Source: Mesorhizobium sp. | GTDB taxonomy: Bacteria > Pseudomonadota > Alphaproteobacteria > Rhizobiales > Rhizobiaceae | Length of the DNA stretch: 64,000 nucleotides | Assembly (NCBI RefSeq): GCF_017306545.1 | Contig: NZ_JAFKID010000009.1 | Location: 62,001 to 126,000 of the forward strand | Direction: 5' to 3' | Shown here: positions 20,079 to 31,772 of the stretch, piece by piece | Numbering within the stretch: position 1 is the stretch's first letter | Layout: each line of letters opens with the position of its first letter | The notes under the pieces: generated by a model | The model's input: the letters and a program-made list of their open reading frames with translations, nothing else | What the model was told of the DNA's origin: nothing | Databases searched by the model: none | Position numbers and translations under genes: made by a program

Positions 20079-21727
20079 GCGACGCTGACGCCGTCATCGT
20101 CGGCGCGGGCCTCGCCGGGCTGGTCGCCGCCTGCGAATTGACCGACGCCGGCAAAAAGGTCGTCGTTCTAGACCAGGAACCCGAGCAATCGCTGGGCGGG
20201 CAGGCCTTCTGGTCGTTCGGCGGGCTGCTCATGATCGACACGCCCGAGCAGCGGCGCATGCGCATCCGCGATTCGCGCGATCTCGCCTGGAGCGACTGGC
20301 TGGGCACCGCCGCCTTCGACCGGCGGGAAGACCATTGGCCGCGCCGATGGGCAGAAGCCTATGTCGATTTCGCCGCGGGCGAAAAGCGGTCGTGGCTCGT
20401 GGCGCGAGGGATAAGATTCTTTCCCGTCGTCGGCTGGGCCGAGCGCGGCGGCGGCAATGCGTCGGGCCACGGCAATTCCGTGCCGCGCTTCCACATCGTC
20501 TGGGGCACAGGGCCGGGCGTGCTGGAACCGTTCGTGCAACTGGCGCGGGAGGCCGAAAAAGCCGGACTGCTCACCTTCCGCTTCCGCCACCGGGTCGACG
20601 GGATCGTCACCGCCAACGGCACGGTGAGCGGCGTGCGCGGCGCCGTGCTGGAAGAGAGCGCGGTCGGGCGCGGTGAAAAGAGTTCGCGCGGCGTCGTCGG
20701 CGATTTCGACCTGACGGCGCCGATCGTCATCGTCGCGTCCGGCGGCATCGGCGCCAATCACGACCTGGTGCGGCAGAACTGGCCGCAGCGGCTCGGCGCG
20801 CCGCCGAAGCGCATGATCACCGGCGTGCCGGATCATGTCGACGGCCGCATGCTGGCGATCAGCGAGGCGGCCGGCGGCCGGCTCATCAACCGCGACCGCA
20901 TGTGGCATTATGTCGAGGGCATAAAGAACTGGGCGCCGGTGTGGACCGACCACGCCATCCGCATCCTGCCCGGTCCGTCTTCCATCTGGCTCGACGCCAC
21001 CGGAAAGCGCCTGCCGCCGCCGCTCTATCCGGGCTTCGACACGCTGGCGACGCTGGCGCATCTGCGCGCCACCGGCCATGACCATTCCTGGTTCATCCTG
21101 ACGGAAAAGATCATCCGCAAGGAATTCGCGCTTTCCGGCTCGGAGCAGAATCCGGACCTGACCGGCAAAAGCTGGCGGCAGGTGCTCGGCCGCGCCACGT
21201 CGGGCATTCCGGGCCCTGTCAGGGCCTTCATGGACAAGGGCGAGGATTTCATCATCGAGCACGACCTGGCGAAACTGGTCGAGCGCATGAACGCGCTGGC
21301 CGGCGACGCGCCGCTGCTCGATGGCGCACAAGTCGAGCGCGAAATCCGCGCCCGCGACCTGCAACTCGACAATCCTTTCTCGAAGGACGCGCAGATCGTC
21401 GCCCTGCGCGGCGCGCGCAAATATCTCGGCGACCGGCTGATCCGCACCGCCAGGCCGCACAAGATCCTCGATCCCGAAAACGGGCCGCTGATCGCGGTAC
21501 GGCTGAACATCCTCACCCGCAAGACGCTGGGCGGGCTGGAGACGGACCTCGACAGCCGCGTGCTCGGGCATGACGGCCAGCCTGTGCCCGGCCTCCACGC
21601 CGCGGGCGAGGCAGCCGGTTTCGGCGGCGGCGGCATGCACGGCTATGCCGCGCTGGAAGGCACTTTCCTCGGCGGCTGCATCTTTTCGGGCCGGATCGCG
21701 GGGCGGGCGGCGGCAAAAGCCGGTTAA
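20063..21727 (+). CDS. FAD-binding dehydrogenase
   Basis: A 554-residue flavoprotein of the fumarate reductase/succinate dehydrogenase flavoprotein-like superfamily. The N-terminal dinucleotide motif is [16 protein letters not shown]. The C-terminal FAD segment is [19 protein letters not shown]. Homologues are annotated as FAD-binding dehydrogenases or ketosteroid-dehydrogenase-like enzymes with unknown substrates. Its ATG (20063) lies inside the end of the oxidoreductase gene; a GTG at 20075 overlapping that gene's TGA is an equally good coupled start. Confidence 0.88.
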   Translation: MGDGVSDADAVIVGAGLAGLVAACELTDAGKKVVVLDQEPEQSLGGQAFWSFGGLLMIDTPEQRRMRIRDSRDLAWSDWLGTAAFDRREDHWPRRWAEAYVDFAAGEKRSWLVARGIRFFPVVGWAERGGGNASGHGNSVPRFHIVWGTGPGVLEPFVQLAREAEKAGLLTFRFRHRVDGIVTANGTVSGVRGAVLEESAVGRGEKSSRGVVGDFDLTAPIVIVASGGIGANHDLVRQNWPQRLGAPPKRMITGVPDHVDGRMLAISEAAGGRLINRDRMWHYVEGIKNWAPVWTDHAIRILPGPSSIWLDATGKRLPPPLYPGFDTLATLAHLRATGHDHSWFILTEKIIRKEFALSGSEQNPDLTGKSWRQVLGRATSGIPGPVRAFMDKGEDFIIEHDLAKLVERMNALAGDAPLLDGAQVEREIRARDLQLDNPFSKDAQIVALRGARKYLGDRLIRTARPHKILDPENGPLIAVRLNILTRKTLGGLETDLDSRVLGHDGQPVPGLHAAGEAAGFGGGGMHGYAALEGTFLGGCIFSGRIAGRAAAKAG

Positions 21728-21749
21728 CCGCCCCGCGAATGGTTGGAGA

Positions 21750-22358
21750 TTACGCCGCCAATCCTTCTTCGCGCAGGCTCTTCTGCACGGCGGGGCGCGC
21801 CGCGACATCGGCGAGGAAGCGCTGCACGTTGGCGAAGCCGGAGAGGTCGGGGCCGACATGGCCGGCCCAGCCGAGCACGGTCCACAGATAGGCGTCGGCC
21901 ACGGTGAAGGTGTCGCCCGTCAGGTATTTATGATTGGCGAGATGCGCGTCGAGGAACTTGGCGCGCTTGGCCAGGTGTTCCTTGCTGATGACCCTGGCGG
22001 CGTCCGGCGTGTTCGGCTTGAGCAGCGGGCTGAAGCCCTTGTGCAGTTCGGTCGCGACGAAATTCAGCCATTGCTGGACGCGGTAGCGGGCCATTTCGCC
22101 GGCCGCCGGGATCAGGCCGTTGCCGGGCTTGCGGTCGGCCAGGTACTGCACCACGACGGACGCCTCGGTCAGCGTTTCGCCGTCGTCGAGCACCAGCGCC
22201 GGCACATAGCCGTTGGGGTTGGTGGCCAGGTAGTCCTGCTCGGTTTCCGTCTTCTTGCTGGCGCCGTCGACCCTGACGAGATCGAGGGCGATGCCGGCCT
22301 CGTTGGCGACGATGTGAGGGGCCAGCGAGCAGGCGCCGGGCATGTAGAAAAGCTTCAT
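21750..22358 (-). CDS. Glutathione S-transferase, beta class
   Basis: A 202-residue GST. MKLFYMPGACSLAPHIV carries the Cys10 typical of bacterial beta-class enzymes. The thioredoxin-like domain (to ~80) has NPNGYVPAL and the helical C-domain has LTGDTFTVADAYLWTVL. It conjugates or transfers glutathione in detoxification or redox roles; its substrate is unknown. The ATG at 22358 is the family start. It is convergent with the FAD enzyme gene and divergent from dnaK. Confidence 0.93.
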   Translation of the reverse strand: MKLFYMPGACSLAPHIVANEAGIALDLVRVDGASKKTETEQDYLATNPNGYVPALVLDDGETLTEASVVVQYLADRKPGNGLIPAAGEMARYRVQQWLNFVATELHKGFSPLLKPNTPDAARVISKEHLAKRAKFLDAHLANHKYLTGDTFTVADAYLWTVLGWAGHVGPDLSGFANVQRFLADVAARPAVQKSLREEGLAA

Positions 22359-22492
22359 TTCGCGAGATGCTCCATCGAGAGGAAATGCGCACCCCTTCCC
22401 ACAAGAGAGGCACCGCTCCAACCCCGCCGCCGGTGAACAGAGCGTTTATCACGTCCGGTTGCCGCATACCGCGCGAAGGCGTGCGCAGACTG

Positions 22493-22521
22493 CTTGCGCA
22501 GCAAGGGGCCTGTTCTTATAT
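22493..22521 (+). promoter_or_regulatory. Putative promoter upstream of dnaK
   Basis: CTTGCG at 22493-22498 and TTATAT at 22516-22521 are 17 bp apart, close to the rhizobial housekeeping consensus (CTTGAC-N17-CTATAT). It lies about 120 bp before dnaK. No clear RpoH-type or CIRCE element was seen in the 285-bp gap 22359-22643. Confidence 0.45.
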
Positions 22522-22643
22522 ACGCCGCACAACCGTCCGAGCCGTGCACGCCACGGCTTGCGGCGGAATTCTTGTGAACAGGGGCTTTCGCCGGAACGCC
22601 TGACAGGGTCCTTGAAAGCCTGCTCGAAGGAGAGAACGACAAA

Positions 22644-24557
<1,914 letters not shown>

Positions 24558-24577
24558 GCGGTCGAGATTGCCATTCC

Positions 24578-24604
24578 ACGGGCCGGATTTTCCGGCCCGT
24601 TTTG
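24578..24604 (+). terminator. Rho-independent terminator after dnaK
   Basis: A perfect 10-bp stem (ACGGGCCGGA at 24578-24587, complement at 24591-24600) with a TTT loop, followed by TTTTG. It should separate dnaK from the downstream ATPase gene and dnaJ. Confidence 0.9.
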
Positions 24605-24619
24605 CTATTTGAATGAGTT

Positions 24620-24645
24620 TATGTGATTATACATGGAATCGCATA
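24620..24645 (+). promoter_or_regulatory. Imperfect inverted repeat upstream of the AAA ATPase gene
   Basis: TATGTGAT (24620-24627) and ATCGCATA (24638-24645) form an inverted repeat with one mismatch around a 10-bp AT-rich centre, ending about 18 bp before the ATPase ATG. Together with ATATAA it could be a promoter-operator. The region is markedly AT-rich against its surroundings. Confidence 0.35.
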
Positions 24646-24663
24646 TAAAAGGCTAAACTCTTT

Positions 24664-25857
24664 ATGGACCGCATTCGCAATCCATATGCCCCTGGCGCCG
24701 GCAGCCCTCCTCCAGAATTGGCCGGACGAGAAGCTCTGATCGAGGAAGCACACGTAATCCTGGGGCGCACACGAATAGGGCGTCCTGCGCAGGGTATGAT
24801 TCTGGTCGGCTTGAGGGGCGTCGGGAAAACGGTTCTGCTTTCAGAGGTCCGCAAGATTGCGGAAAGAGAAGACTTTGCAGTGATCTTCGTCGAAGCACAC
24901 GAAGGAAAGAAGCTGGCGGAACTGATCGTGCCGCCGTTGCGAGAACTACTCTATGCGATAAGCTCGCTCGAAAGTGCCAAAAATCTCGCGGCTCGCGGGT
25001 TGCGGGTTCTAAAGAGCTTTGTGTCGTCACTGACGGTCACGATAGAAGGCGTAACATTCGGGCTCGGAGTCGAACAGGAGGCTGGCGTCGCCGACAGTGG
25101 CGACATCGAAGCAGACTTGCCGCGGCTTTTCGAGGTGGTCGGCGAGGCGGCAGCGGCGGCCGGCAAGCCGGTTCTCCTGCTCATCGACGAAATCCAATAC
25201 TTGGAATCTGGAGAGTTCAGTGCATTGATCATGGCGATGCACCGGATAAATCAGCGCCAGATGCCGATGGCAATGATCGCCGCTGGTTTACCTCAGACTC
25301 TGGCCTTGGCAGGCAATTCCAAATCTTATGCCGAACGGCTTTTCCGCTATCCTGAGGTCGGCGCACTGAATGACGCGGATGCCCGGCGCGCGCTGGAGGA
25401 ACCCGCCCGCTCCGAAGGCGTGGCGTTCGAGGAAGGGGCTATCCGGCGCATCCTTGATGTTACCAAGCGCTATCCATATTTTCTTCAGCAGTGGGGCTAT
25501 GACGCTTGGAATTCAGCAGAAGAAAGTCCCATATCTGCGCATGACATCGACATGGCGACAGGACGCGCAATAGGCGAACTCGACCAAAGCTTCTTCAAGG
25601 TGCGCTTTGACCGTTGCACGCCAGCAGAGAAACGATACATGCAGGCACTCGCCTCACTAGGTCCGGGAAAGCAGCGCTCAGGCGACGTCGCGGAGAAACT
25701 GGGTGTCAAGGTAACGTCACTGGGGCCGGTGCGAAATTCGTTGATTCGCAAGGGAATGATCTATTCGCCTGCCCACGGCGATACGGCATTCACGGTCCCC
25801 TTGTTTGACGAATTCATGAAACGGGCAATGCCGGACAAAGCGGTGCGAGCAGAATAA
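24664..25857 (+). CDS. AAA ATPase (Orc1/Cdc6-like P-loop protein)
   Basis: A 397-residue P-loop ATPase. Walker A is GLRGVGKT (residues 49-56) and Walker [10 protein letters not shown] (~170-178). A winged-helix-like C-terminus follows ([28 protein letters not shown]). The overall plan, with an N-terminal GREALIEEA segment and C-terminal helices, resembles AAA_16/Orc1-type ATPases. Its function is unknown. Base and codon use are less GC-rich than in dnaK and dnaJ. The gene is inserted between dnaK and dnaJ with its own AT-rich upstream region, which suggests acquisition by transfer. dnaJ starts only 4 bp downstream, so dnaJ may now depend on this transcript. Confidence 0.82.
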   Translation: MDRIRNPYAPGAGSPPPELAGREALIEEAHVILGRTRIGRPAQGMILVGLRGVGKTVLLSEVRKIAEREDFAVIFVEAHEGKKLAELIVPPLRELLYAISSLESAKNLAARGLRVLKSFVSSLTVTIEGVTFGLGVEQEAGVADSGDIEADLPRLFEVVGEAAAAAGKPVLLLIDEIQYLESGEFSALIMAMHRINQRQMPMAMIAAGLPQTLALAGNSKSYAERLFRYPEVGALNDADARRALEEPARSEGVAFEEGAIRRILDVTKRYPYFLQQWGYDAWNSAEESPISAHDIDMATGRAIGELDQSFFKVRFDRCTPAEKRYMQALASLGPGKQRSGDVAEKLGVKVTSLGPVRNSLIRKGMIYSPAHGDTAFTVPLFDEFMKRAMPDKAVRAE

Positions 25858-25861
25858 AAAC

Positions 25862-26998
25862 ATGTCCAAGACTGACTTCTACGAAACGCTCGGCGTCAAG
25901 AAAGGCGCCGACGAGAAGGAACTCAAGACGGCGTTCCGCAAGCTCGCCATGCAGTTCCATCCCGACCGCAACCCCGGCGACCATGCCTGCGAGCACAAGT
26001 TCAAGGAAATCAACGAAGCCTACGAGACGCTGAAGGACCCGCAGAAGCGCGCCGCCTACGACCGCTTCGGCCACGCCGCCTTCGAGAACGGCGGCATGAA
26101 CGGCGCCGCGCACGGTTTCGCCGCCGGCGGCTTCGCCGACATCTTCGAGGATATTTTCGGCGACATGATGGGCGGCGGCGGGCGGCGGCGTTCGTCGGGC
26201 GGGCGCGAGCGCGGCGCGGACCTGCGCTACAACATGGAGATCTCGCTGGAAGAGGCCTATGCCGGCAAGACCGCGCAGATCCACGTCCCGGCTTCCGTCT
26301 CCTGCACCGAATGTTCCGGCTCCGGCGCCAAGCCCGGCACCCAGCCCGTCACCTGCACGCTGTGCGGCGGCCACGGCAAGGTGCGCGCCACGCAAGGGTT
26401 CTTCTCCATCGAGCGCACCTGCCCGCAATGCCAGGGCCGCGGCACGACGATCAAGGACCCTTGCACGAAATGCGCCGGCCAGGGGCGCGTCACCGAGGAA
26501 CGGTCGCTGTCGGTCAACATTCCGGCCGGCATCGAGGACGGCACCCGCATCCGGCTGGCCGGCGAGGGCGAGGCCGGCCTGCGCGGCGGCCCGGCTGGCG
26601 ACCTCTACATCTTCCTGGCGGTGAAGCCGCACGAATTCTTCCAGCGCGACGGCGCCGACCTCTACTGCAAGGTGCCGATCTCGATGACAACGGCGGCGCT
26701 TGGCGGCTCCTTCGAGGTGGCGACGCTGGACGGCACGCAGACGCGCGTGAAGGTGCCGGAAGGCACGCAGAACGACCGCCAGTTCCGCATGAAGGGCAAG
26801 GGCATGCCGGTGCTGCGGCAACCACAGGTCGGCGACCTCTACATCCAGGTGGCGGTCGAGACGCCGCAGAACCTGACGCGGCGCCAGCGCGAATTGCTGG
26901 AAGAGTTCGAACAGCTCTCCTCGAAGGAGAATTCGCCGCAGTCGAGCGGCTTCTTCAGCCGCATGAAGGATTTCTTCGAATCCTTCGGCGAACGCTGA
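25862..26998 (+). CDS. dnaJ: Chaperone protein DnaJ (Hsp40)
   Basis: DnaJ delivers substrates to DnaK and stimulates its ATPase. The 378-residue protein is a type I Hsp40: J domain with HPD at 33-35, a Gly/Phe-rich region with [15 protein letters not shown], and four CxxCxGxG zinc repeats ([32 protein letters not shown]). The C-terminal substrate domains follow. The start ATG at 25862 comes 4 bp after the AAA ATPase stop, with only AATAAAAAC before it and no good Shine-Dalgarno, so translation may depend on coupling. Confidence 0.97.
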   Translation: MSKTDFYETLGVKKGADEKELKTAFRKLAMQFHPDRNPGDHACEHKFKEINEAYETLKDPQKRAAYDRFGHAAFENGGMNGAAHGFAAGGFADIFEDIFGDMMGGGGRRRSSGGRERGADLRYNMEISLEEAYAGKTAQIHVPASVSCTECSGSGAKPGTQPVTCTLCGGHGKVRATQGFFSIERTCPQCQGRGTTIKDPCTKCAGQGRVTEERSLSVNIPAGIEDGTRIRLAGEGEAGLRGGPAGDLYIFLAVKPHEFFQRDGADLYCKVPISMTTAALGGSFEVATLDGTQTRVKVPEGTQNDRQFRMKGKGMPVLRQPQVGDLYIQVAVETPQNLTRRQRELLEEFEQLSSKENSPQSSGFFSRMKDFFESFGER

Positions 26999-27168
26999 CG
27001 CTGTCGCCCGAGAGCGGACACCGGTTTCGGGATAAAACCGCGCGTGAAACCCGAAGGGCAAAGCGACAAAAAATGTCTTGTCCACGACTTTTCGCGTCGT
27101 TCTTTTCTTGCTTACGCTGCGGCACTCGTTCATAGCGGGCCGGGGAGCCCAGCGGGAGATGAACTTTG

Positions 27169-27768
27169 ATGGCACGCAGCATCGGGTTGAAGCGGGCGCT
27201 CGCCGAACGCTTCGATGACGAACTCCAATTCTTCAAGGGCTGGATCGACAGGCCGAAAACCGTCGGTTCGATCGTGCCCACCAGCTCCGTCACCGCCCGC
27301 AAGATGGCTTCCATCGTCGACACCGGTTCCGGCCTGCCGGTGCTGGAGGTCGGGCCCGGCACCGGCGTCATCACCCGCGCCATCCTGGCCCGGGGAGTGA
27401 AGCCAGAAAACCTCTATGCGCTGGAATATTCGCCGGAATTCGTGCGCCACCTGCGCCGCCTCTATCCGCGCGTCAACGTCATCGAGGGCGACGCCTTCAA
27501 CCTGTCGGCGGCGCTCGGCGACCATCGGGACAGAACCTTCGATTCGGTCGTCTCGGGCGTGCCGCTGCTCAACTTTCCCGTGCCGCAGCGCGTTGCCTAT
27601 ATCGAAAGCCTGCTCGACCGGATTCCCGCGGGCCGGCCGATCGTTCAGCTCACCTACGGCCCGCTGTCGCCGATTCCGGCCGGGCGCGGCGCCTATACGG
27701 TCGAGCACTTCCACTTCATTTTCCGCAACATTCCGCCGACGCAGCTTTGGATCTACCGCCGCCGCTGA
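27169..27768 (+). CDS. pmtA: Phosphatidylethanolamine N-methyltransferase
   Basis: PmtA methylates phosphatidylethanolamine stepwise to phosphatidylcholine with S-adenosylmethionine, a membrane-lipid pathway typical of rhizobia. The 199-residue soluble enzyme has the SAM motif [14 protein letters not shown] and the PmtA-like N-terminus [19 protein letters not shown]. The C-terminus is [22 protein letters not shown] lies 10 nt before the ATG at 27169; a TTG one codon earlier is possible. Closely related proteins are sometimes annotated only as SAM methyltransferases. Confidence 0.85.
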   Translation: MARSIGLKRALAERFDDELQFFKGWIDRPKTVGSIVPTSSVTARKMASIVDTGSGLPVLEVGPGTGVITRAILARGVKPENLYALEYSPEFVRHLRRLYPRVNVIEGDAFNLSAALGDHRDRTFDSVVSGVPLLNFPVPQRVAYIESLLDRIPAGRPIVQLTYGPLSPIPAGRGAYTVEHFHFIFRNIPPTQLWIYRRR

Positions 27769-27839
27769 ACCGGCACGCGCCTCGGCATTGATCTTTCCCC
27801 GGCTTTGCCTATACAGCGCTTCCAGTGCAGGGAGCGCCG

Positions 27840-28436
27840 ATGCCCGTCATCCCGAAAATCCTCGTCTTCGCCGGCTCCGTCCGCAGCGGCGCCTTCAGCG
27901 GCAGGACGGCGGACGTCGCCCAGAAGGTGCTGGCGCTGGAGGGTGCGGAGGTGACGCGCGTCTCGCTGGCCGACTATCCGCTGCCGATTTTCGACCAGGA
28001 TCTCGAGCGGGAAAAGGGCATTGCCGACAATGCCATGAAGCTCGCGCGCCTCATCGCCGCACAGGACGGCGTGCTGATCGCCACGCCGGAGTACAACGGT
28101 TCCATCCCGCCGCTGCTCAAGAACGCGATCGACTGGGTGAGCCGGGTGCGCCACGACAACGGCACGGTTCTGCGGCCGCTGGCCGGAAAGCCGGCCGGGC
28201 TATGCTCGTCCTCGGCCGGCCATTTCGCCGGCATCCGCGCCGCCAACCACCTGCGCGCCGTGCTGGTGCGCTGCCAGATGGAGGTGGTGACGCCCGAATG
28301 CTCGGTGCCGGAAGGGGCGACAGCCTTCGACGAGGCCGGCCATTTCCGCGACGAGCGCCTGTTGAAATCGATGGAGGTCCTATGCCGAACGCTGACGCAA
28401 GCCGCCCGCCTCGCCTCGACGCGCATCGAGCCGTGA
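27840..28436 (+). CDS. NADPH-dependent FMN reductase
   Basis: A 198-residue flavodoxin-like reductase. The FMN-binding loop is [15 protein letters not shown], and the family signature [18 protein letters not shown] is complete. Members reduce quinones, azo compounds or chromate with NAD(P)H; the natural role here is unknown. AGGGAG precedes the ATG at 27840. Its TGA overlaps a GTG that could start pyrF, so the two are probably one operon. Confidence 0.92.
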   Translation: MPVIPKILVFAGSVRSGAFSGRTADVAQKVLALEGAEVTRVSLADYPLPIFDQDLEREKGIADNAMKLARLIAAQDGVLIATPEYNGSIPPLLKNAIDWVSRVRHDNGTVLRPLAGKPAGLCSSSAGHFAGIRAANHLRAVLVRCQMEVVTPECSVPEGATAFDEAGHFRDERLLKSMEVLCRTLTQAARLASTRIEP

Positions 28437-28447
28437 GCGCCGACACC

Positions 28448-29131
28448 ATGCGCGAACGCCTGATCGTCGCGCTCGACGTGCCTTCGGTCAAGGACGCCGA
28501 AACGGTGGTGCGCGATCTCGGCGACGCCGTCTCCTTCTACAAGGTCGGCTATCAGCTCGCTTTCGCCGGCGGCCTCGACTTCGCCCGCGACCTGGCGCGC
28601 ACCGGCAAGCAGGTCTTCCTCGACATGAAGCTGCTCGACATCGACAACACGGTGGCCAAGGGCGTCGAAAACATCGCAAAGACCGGCATGGCGATGCTCA
28701 CCATCCATGCCTACCCCAAGGCGATGAAGGCGGCGGTCGAGGCCGCGCAAGGCAGCGGCCTCGTCCTGCTCGCCGTCACCGTGCTCACCTCCATGGACGA
28801 GCGCGACGTGATCGACGCCGGCTACGAATACGATCCGCACACGCTGGTGCTGCGCCGTGCCGAACAGGCGCTGGCCGCCGGCATGGGCGGCATCGTCTGC
28901 TCGGCCGAGGAGGCAGCGGCCGTGCGCCGGATCGTCGGCCCCGATCTCGCTGTCGTCACGCCCGGCATTCGCCCCGCCGGCGCCGCACACGGCGACCAGC
29001 GGCGCGTGGTGAACCCGGCACAGGCGATCCGCAACGGCTCCAGCCATCTGGTCGTCGGCCGGCCGATCGTCGGCGCGGTTGACAGGCGGGCGGCTGCGGA
29101 GGCTATTCTGACCGAGATGCGTTCGGCCTGA
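28448..29131 (+). CDS. pyrF: Orotidine 5'-phosphate decarboxylase
   Basis: PyrF makes UMP from OMP, the last step of de novo pyrimidine synthesis. The 227-residue barrel has [14 protein letters not shown], the catalytic loop [11 protein letters not shown], and the C-terminal TPGIRPAG with [12 protein letters not shown]. The ATG at 28448 gives [16 protein letters not shown] at 28433 that overlaps the preceding stop (GTGA) adds five residues and would give coupled translation. Confidence 0.95.
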   Translation: MRERLIVALDVPSVKDAETVVRDLGDAVSFYKVGYQLAFAGGLDFARDLARTGKQVFLDMKLLDIDNTVAKGVENIAKTGMAMLTIHAYPKAMKAAVEAAQGSGLVLLAVTVLTSMDERDVIDAGYEYDPHTLVLRRAEQALAAGMGGIVCSAEEAAAVRRIVGPDLAVVTPGIRPAGAAHGDQRRVVNPAQAIRNGSSHLVVGRPIVGAVDRRAAAEAILTEMRSA

Positions 29132-29226
29132 ACGGGCGGGCGCCGGCTCGGCAATTTCGGGAAAACCGGATACCGGTTCTACGTCTGGACTTGCGGGAGA
29201 ACATGGGAATAGCAGGAGAACAAAGA

Positions 29227-29514
29227 ATGCCGAAGGGATACTGGATCGCCCGCGTCGACGTGCGCGATCCCGAGCGCTACAAGGACTATGTCGCGGCCTC
29301 CAAGATCGCCTTCGACAAATACGGCGCCAAATTCCTGGCGCGCGGCGGTGAACACGAGAAGGCGGAAGGCCAGGGGCGCGGCCGCAACGTCATCATCGAG
29401 TTCGAGACGCTGAAGGTGGCGCACGACTGCTACCACTCGCCCGAATACCAGCACGCCGCCGCCATCCGCCAAAAGGTCGCCGACGGCGAGATCGTTCTGG
29501 TCGAAGGCAACTGA
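29227..29514 (+). CDS. DUF1330 protein
   Basis: A 95-residue protein of the DUF1330 ferredoxin-like (dimeric alpha-beta barrel) family. It begins MPKGYWIARVDVRDPERYKDYV, with the typical GGEHEKAEG and ending SPEYQHAAAIRQKVADGEIVLVEG. Function is not known. AGGAG precedes the ATG. It follows pyrF, an adjacency seen in rhizobial genomes. Confidence 0.92.
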   Translation: MPKGYWIARVDVRDPERYKDYVAASKIAFDKYGAKFLARGGEHEKAEGQGRGRNVIIEFETLKVAHDCYHSPEYQHAAAIRQKVADGEIVLVEGN

Positions 29515-29630
29515 AGGCCCACTTGCAGACAAGTTTGCGCGCCCCGCTCAACGAATCTTAAGGCGGGGCGGGTAATTGCTTGGCCTCGCGTATCGGCCCG
29601 GCCGATGCGCCGTCGAGCGAGCGCCCGTTC

Positions 29631-30707
29631 ATGCAACGCACAACAGCCCCGCGCCTCTACAACCTGGACCTCCTGCGGCTCGTCTCGGCCGCGACCGTGC
29701 TCTGCTTCCACTACGGCTTCCGCATGGCGATTTCCGGCGAGGGCGGCGGCGTCGGCTTCCCTGAACTGGCGCCGGTGACGATGTGGTTCGACGCCGGCCT
29801 CCTGGTCTTCTTCGTCATCTCCGGCTACGTCATCGCCCTGTCGGCCGAAGGCCGTTCGGCCTTCGACTTCGCCGTCGGGCGCTTCGCCCGGCTGTGGCCG
29901 ACCTTCGTCGTCTGCGCCACGGTGACGGCGCTGGTACTGCTCGCCTGGCCGGTGCCCGGCATTCCGCGCCCGACGCTGCCGCAATGGCTGGCGCAGTTCG
30001 TCTTGATCTCGCGGCTGGCCGGCCAGCCCTTCATGGACGGCGCCTACTGGACCATCGCCTACGAAATCATTTTCTACAGCTGGGTGTTCCTGCTTCTCGC
30101 CGCCGGCTGGTTCCATAAAGGCTGGCGCATCGCCGTGCTCGCCTGGCTGGCGATCTCGGCCGGCAACGAGTTTTTCCTGCATTCCGAAGCGGTCACGAAG
30201 CTCTTCATCACCGAATATTCCGGCTTCTTCGCTTTCGGCCTCGTCCTCTTCCACGCCCGCCAGCGCTTCGACCGGCGGGCTGCCGCGCTGCTGGCGCTGG
30301 CGCTCGCCTGGGGAGTCGCCTCGACCTATGTGGTCGAGCCGCGCATGGTCGAGCAATACGGCGTGCATCGCGCCTTCTGGGGCGTCGGTCTGACCGGCAT
30401 CGCGGCAACCGGCCTGGTCACGCTGGCCGCCGTCCTTCCGGCGCTGCCGATCCGCCCGGCGCTGGCCTACGGGCTCGGCGCACTGACCTATCCGCTCTAC
30501 CTGCTGCACCAGCATATCGGTTACGCCGTGTTCACCCGCTTCGCCACGCCGCAGAACCGCTGGCTGGTCGCCGGCCTGCTGGTCGCCGCCCTGCTTCTCG
30601 CCGCCTGGCTCATCGCCACGCTGGTCGAGCCGCCGGCGCGGCGCGCCATCGTCACCGCCTCGCGCCGACTGAAGCTGCCGGTTTTTTCGCGCCGCCACCC
30701 GGCCTGA
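29631..30707 (+). CDS. Acyltransferase family 3 (OafA-like) membrane protein
   Basis: A 358-residue inner-membrane O-acyltransferase with about ten hydrophobic helices. The family's N-terminal segment YNLDLLRLVSAATVLCFHYGF holds the conserved His. FFVISGYVIALSAEGRSAFDF and RLWP follow. These enzymes acylate surface or exported sugars. The ATG at 29631 is preferred to an upstream TTG. The gene is convergent (5 bp apart) with a polysaccharide deacetylase gene, which supports a surface-glycan role. Confidence 0.9.
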   Translation: MQRTTAPRLYNLDLLRLVSAATVLCFHYGFRMAISGEGGGVGFPELAPVTMWFDAGLLVFFVISGYVIALSAEGRSAFDFAVGRFARLWPTFVVCATVTALVLLAWPVPGIPRPTLPQWLAQFVLISRLAGQPFMDGAYWTIAYEIIFYSWVFLLLAAGWFHKGWRIAVLAWLAISAGNEFFLHSEAVTKLFITEYSGFFAFGLVLFHARQRFDRRAAALLALALAWGVASTYVVEPRMVEQYGVHRAFWGVGLTGIAATGLVTLAAVLPALPIRPALAYGLGALTYPLYLLHQHIGYAVFTRFATPQNRWLVAGLLVAALLLAAWLIATLVEPPARRAIVTASRRLKLPVFSRRHPA

Positions 30708-30712
30708 GGCGT

Positions 30713-31753
30713 CTACATCAGCCGAAAGGGAATGCCGGAGATCAGCGCCTTCACATAGCGCTTCTTCTGATAGAGGCCGTTGAGCGACACGCGGCCGATG
30801 GCGGTCGGCCGCTCGAGCGTCCAGGGGCCGAGCACGCCGGGTTGCGTCGTCACCGCCACAGTAAGGCCGGCATCGGCCGCCGCCCGGAACTCACGCTCGC
30901 CCACCGCGGCGGGAAAACCATAGGGATAGGCGAAGCTCTGCGGCCGGCGTCCGACATAGGCAGCGACCGCCTCGATGGAACCTTCGATCTCGGCGCGCAG
31001 CCGCGCCGCATCGACACGCCGCAGCGCGACATGGGTGAGCGTATGCGCCCCGAACCGGGCAAGCGGATCGGCGGTGGCCAGGGCCGCGAGTTCCGCCGCA
31101 TCCATCACCAGCCGATCAGCGATGCCGAGCGGATCGATGCCGTGCGCCCGCGCGGCCTCGTCCAGCCGGGCTATGGCGGCATCCTCGTCGCCGCTCTGGA
31201 CGAAGGTGCCGAGACGGTCGAAGACGGCCTGCTTCTCGGCCGGGGTTGCCAGCGGCACGGCTTCGACGCCGGCGCCGAAATCGAACTCCAGCCTGCCGGC
31301 GGCGCCCGTCAGCGCCTCCGCCGTCTCCCACCAGAGCGAGCGCCTGCGCTCGACGAAACCCCTGGCGATGAAGATCGTATAGGGCACGCCATGGCGGCGA
31401 AAGACGGGCGCCGCATGCTCGGCATTGTCGCGATAGCCGTCGTCCAGGGTGAAACAGACGAAGCGCCGCCGCTCCGACGGGTCGGCGAGCAGCGCCGGCA
31501 GGTCTTCCAGGGCCGCCGGCACCAGCCCGCATTCGAGCGCGGCACGGATCGCGATGTCGAGAAAATCCGGCGTTATCGAAAGCAGGGCATTGGGATCGTA
31601 CGCCTTGGAGACACCCGGCCGCACATGGTGCAAGGTGAAGACGAGGCCGCGCCCGCCCGCCGCCGGCCACAGCTTCCAGCCACGGCTCAGCGCCACGGCT
31701 TCCAGCCCGCCTTGAATGGCGGCGCGCTTGAGGAGGCGTTTTACGGTGCTCAT
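30713..31753 (-). CDS. Polysaccharide deacetylase family protein
   Basis: A 346-residue NodB-fold (CE4) protein. The metal/catalytic motif FTLDDGYRDN and the preceding LHHVRPG are visible, with FGAHTLTHVALRRV as the zinc-histidine motif and SFAYPYGFP later. Such enzymes remove N- or O-acetyl groups from glycans. No signal peptide is seen, so the site of action is uncertain. It lies 20 bp downstream of the ATP-grasp gene and is probably co-transcribed with it. Confidence 0.9.
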   Translation of the reverse strand: MSTVKRLLKRAAIQGGLEAVALSRGWKLWPAAGGRGLVFTLHHVRPGVSKAYDPNALLSITPDFLDIAIRAALECGLVPAALEDLPALLADPSERRRFVCFTLDDGYRDNAEHAAPVFRRHGVPYTIFIARGFVERRRSLWWETAEALTGAAGRLEFDFGAGVEAVPLATPAEKQAVFDRLGTFVQSGDEDAAIARLDEAARAHGIDPLGIADRLVMDAAELAALATADPLARFGAHTLTHVALRRVDAARLRAEIEGSIEAVAAYVGRRPQSFAYPYGFPAAVGEREFRAAADAGLTVAVTTQPGVLGPWTLERPTAIGRVSLNGLYQKKRYVKALISGIPFRLM

Positions 31754-31772
31754 GCAGCGAAGCCGTCGCCTG

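Noticed and set aside
29164-29178. AACCGG-ATA-CCGGTT palindrome between pyrF and DUF1330
   Set aside because: Short palindromes of this type are scattered widely in rhizobial intergenic DNA; no specific role can be argued.
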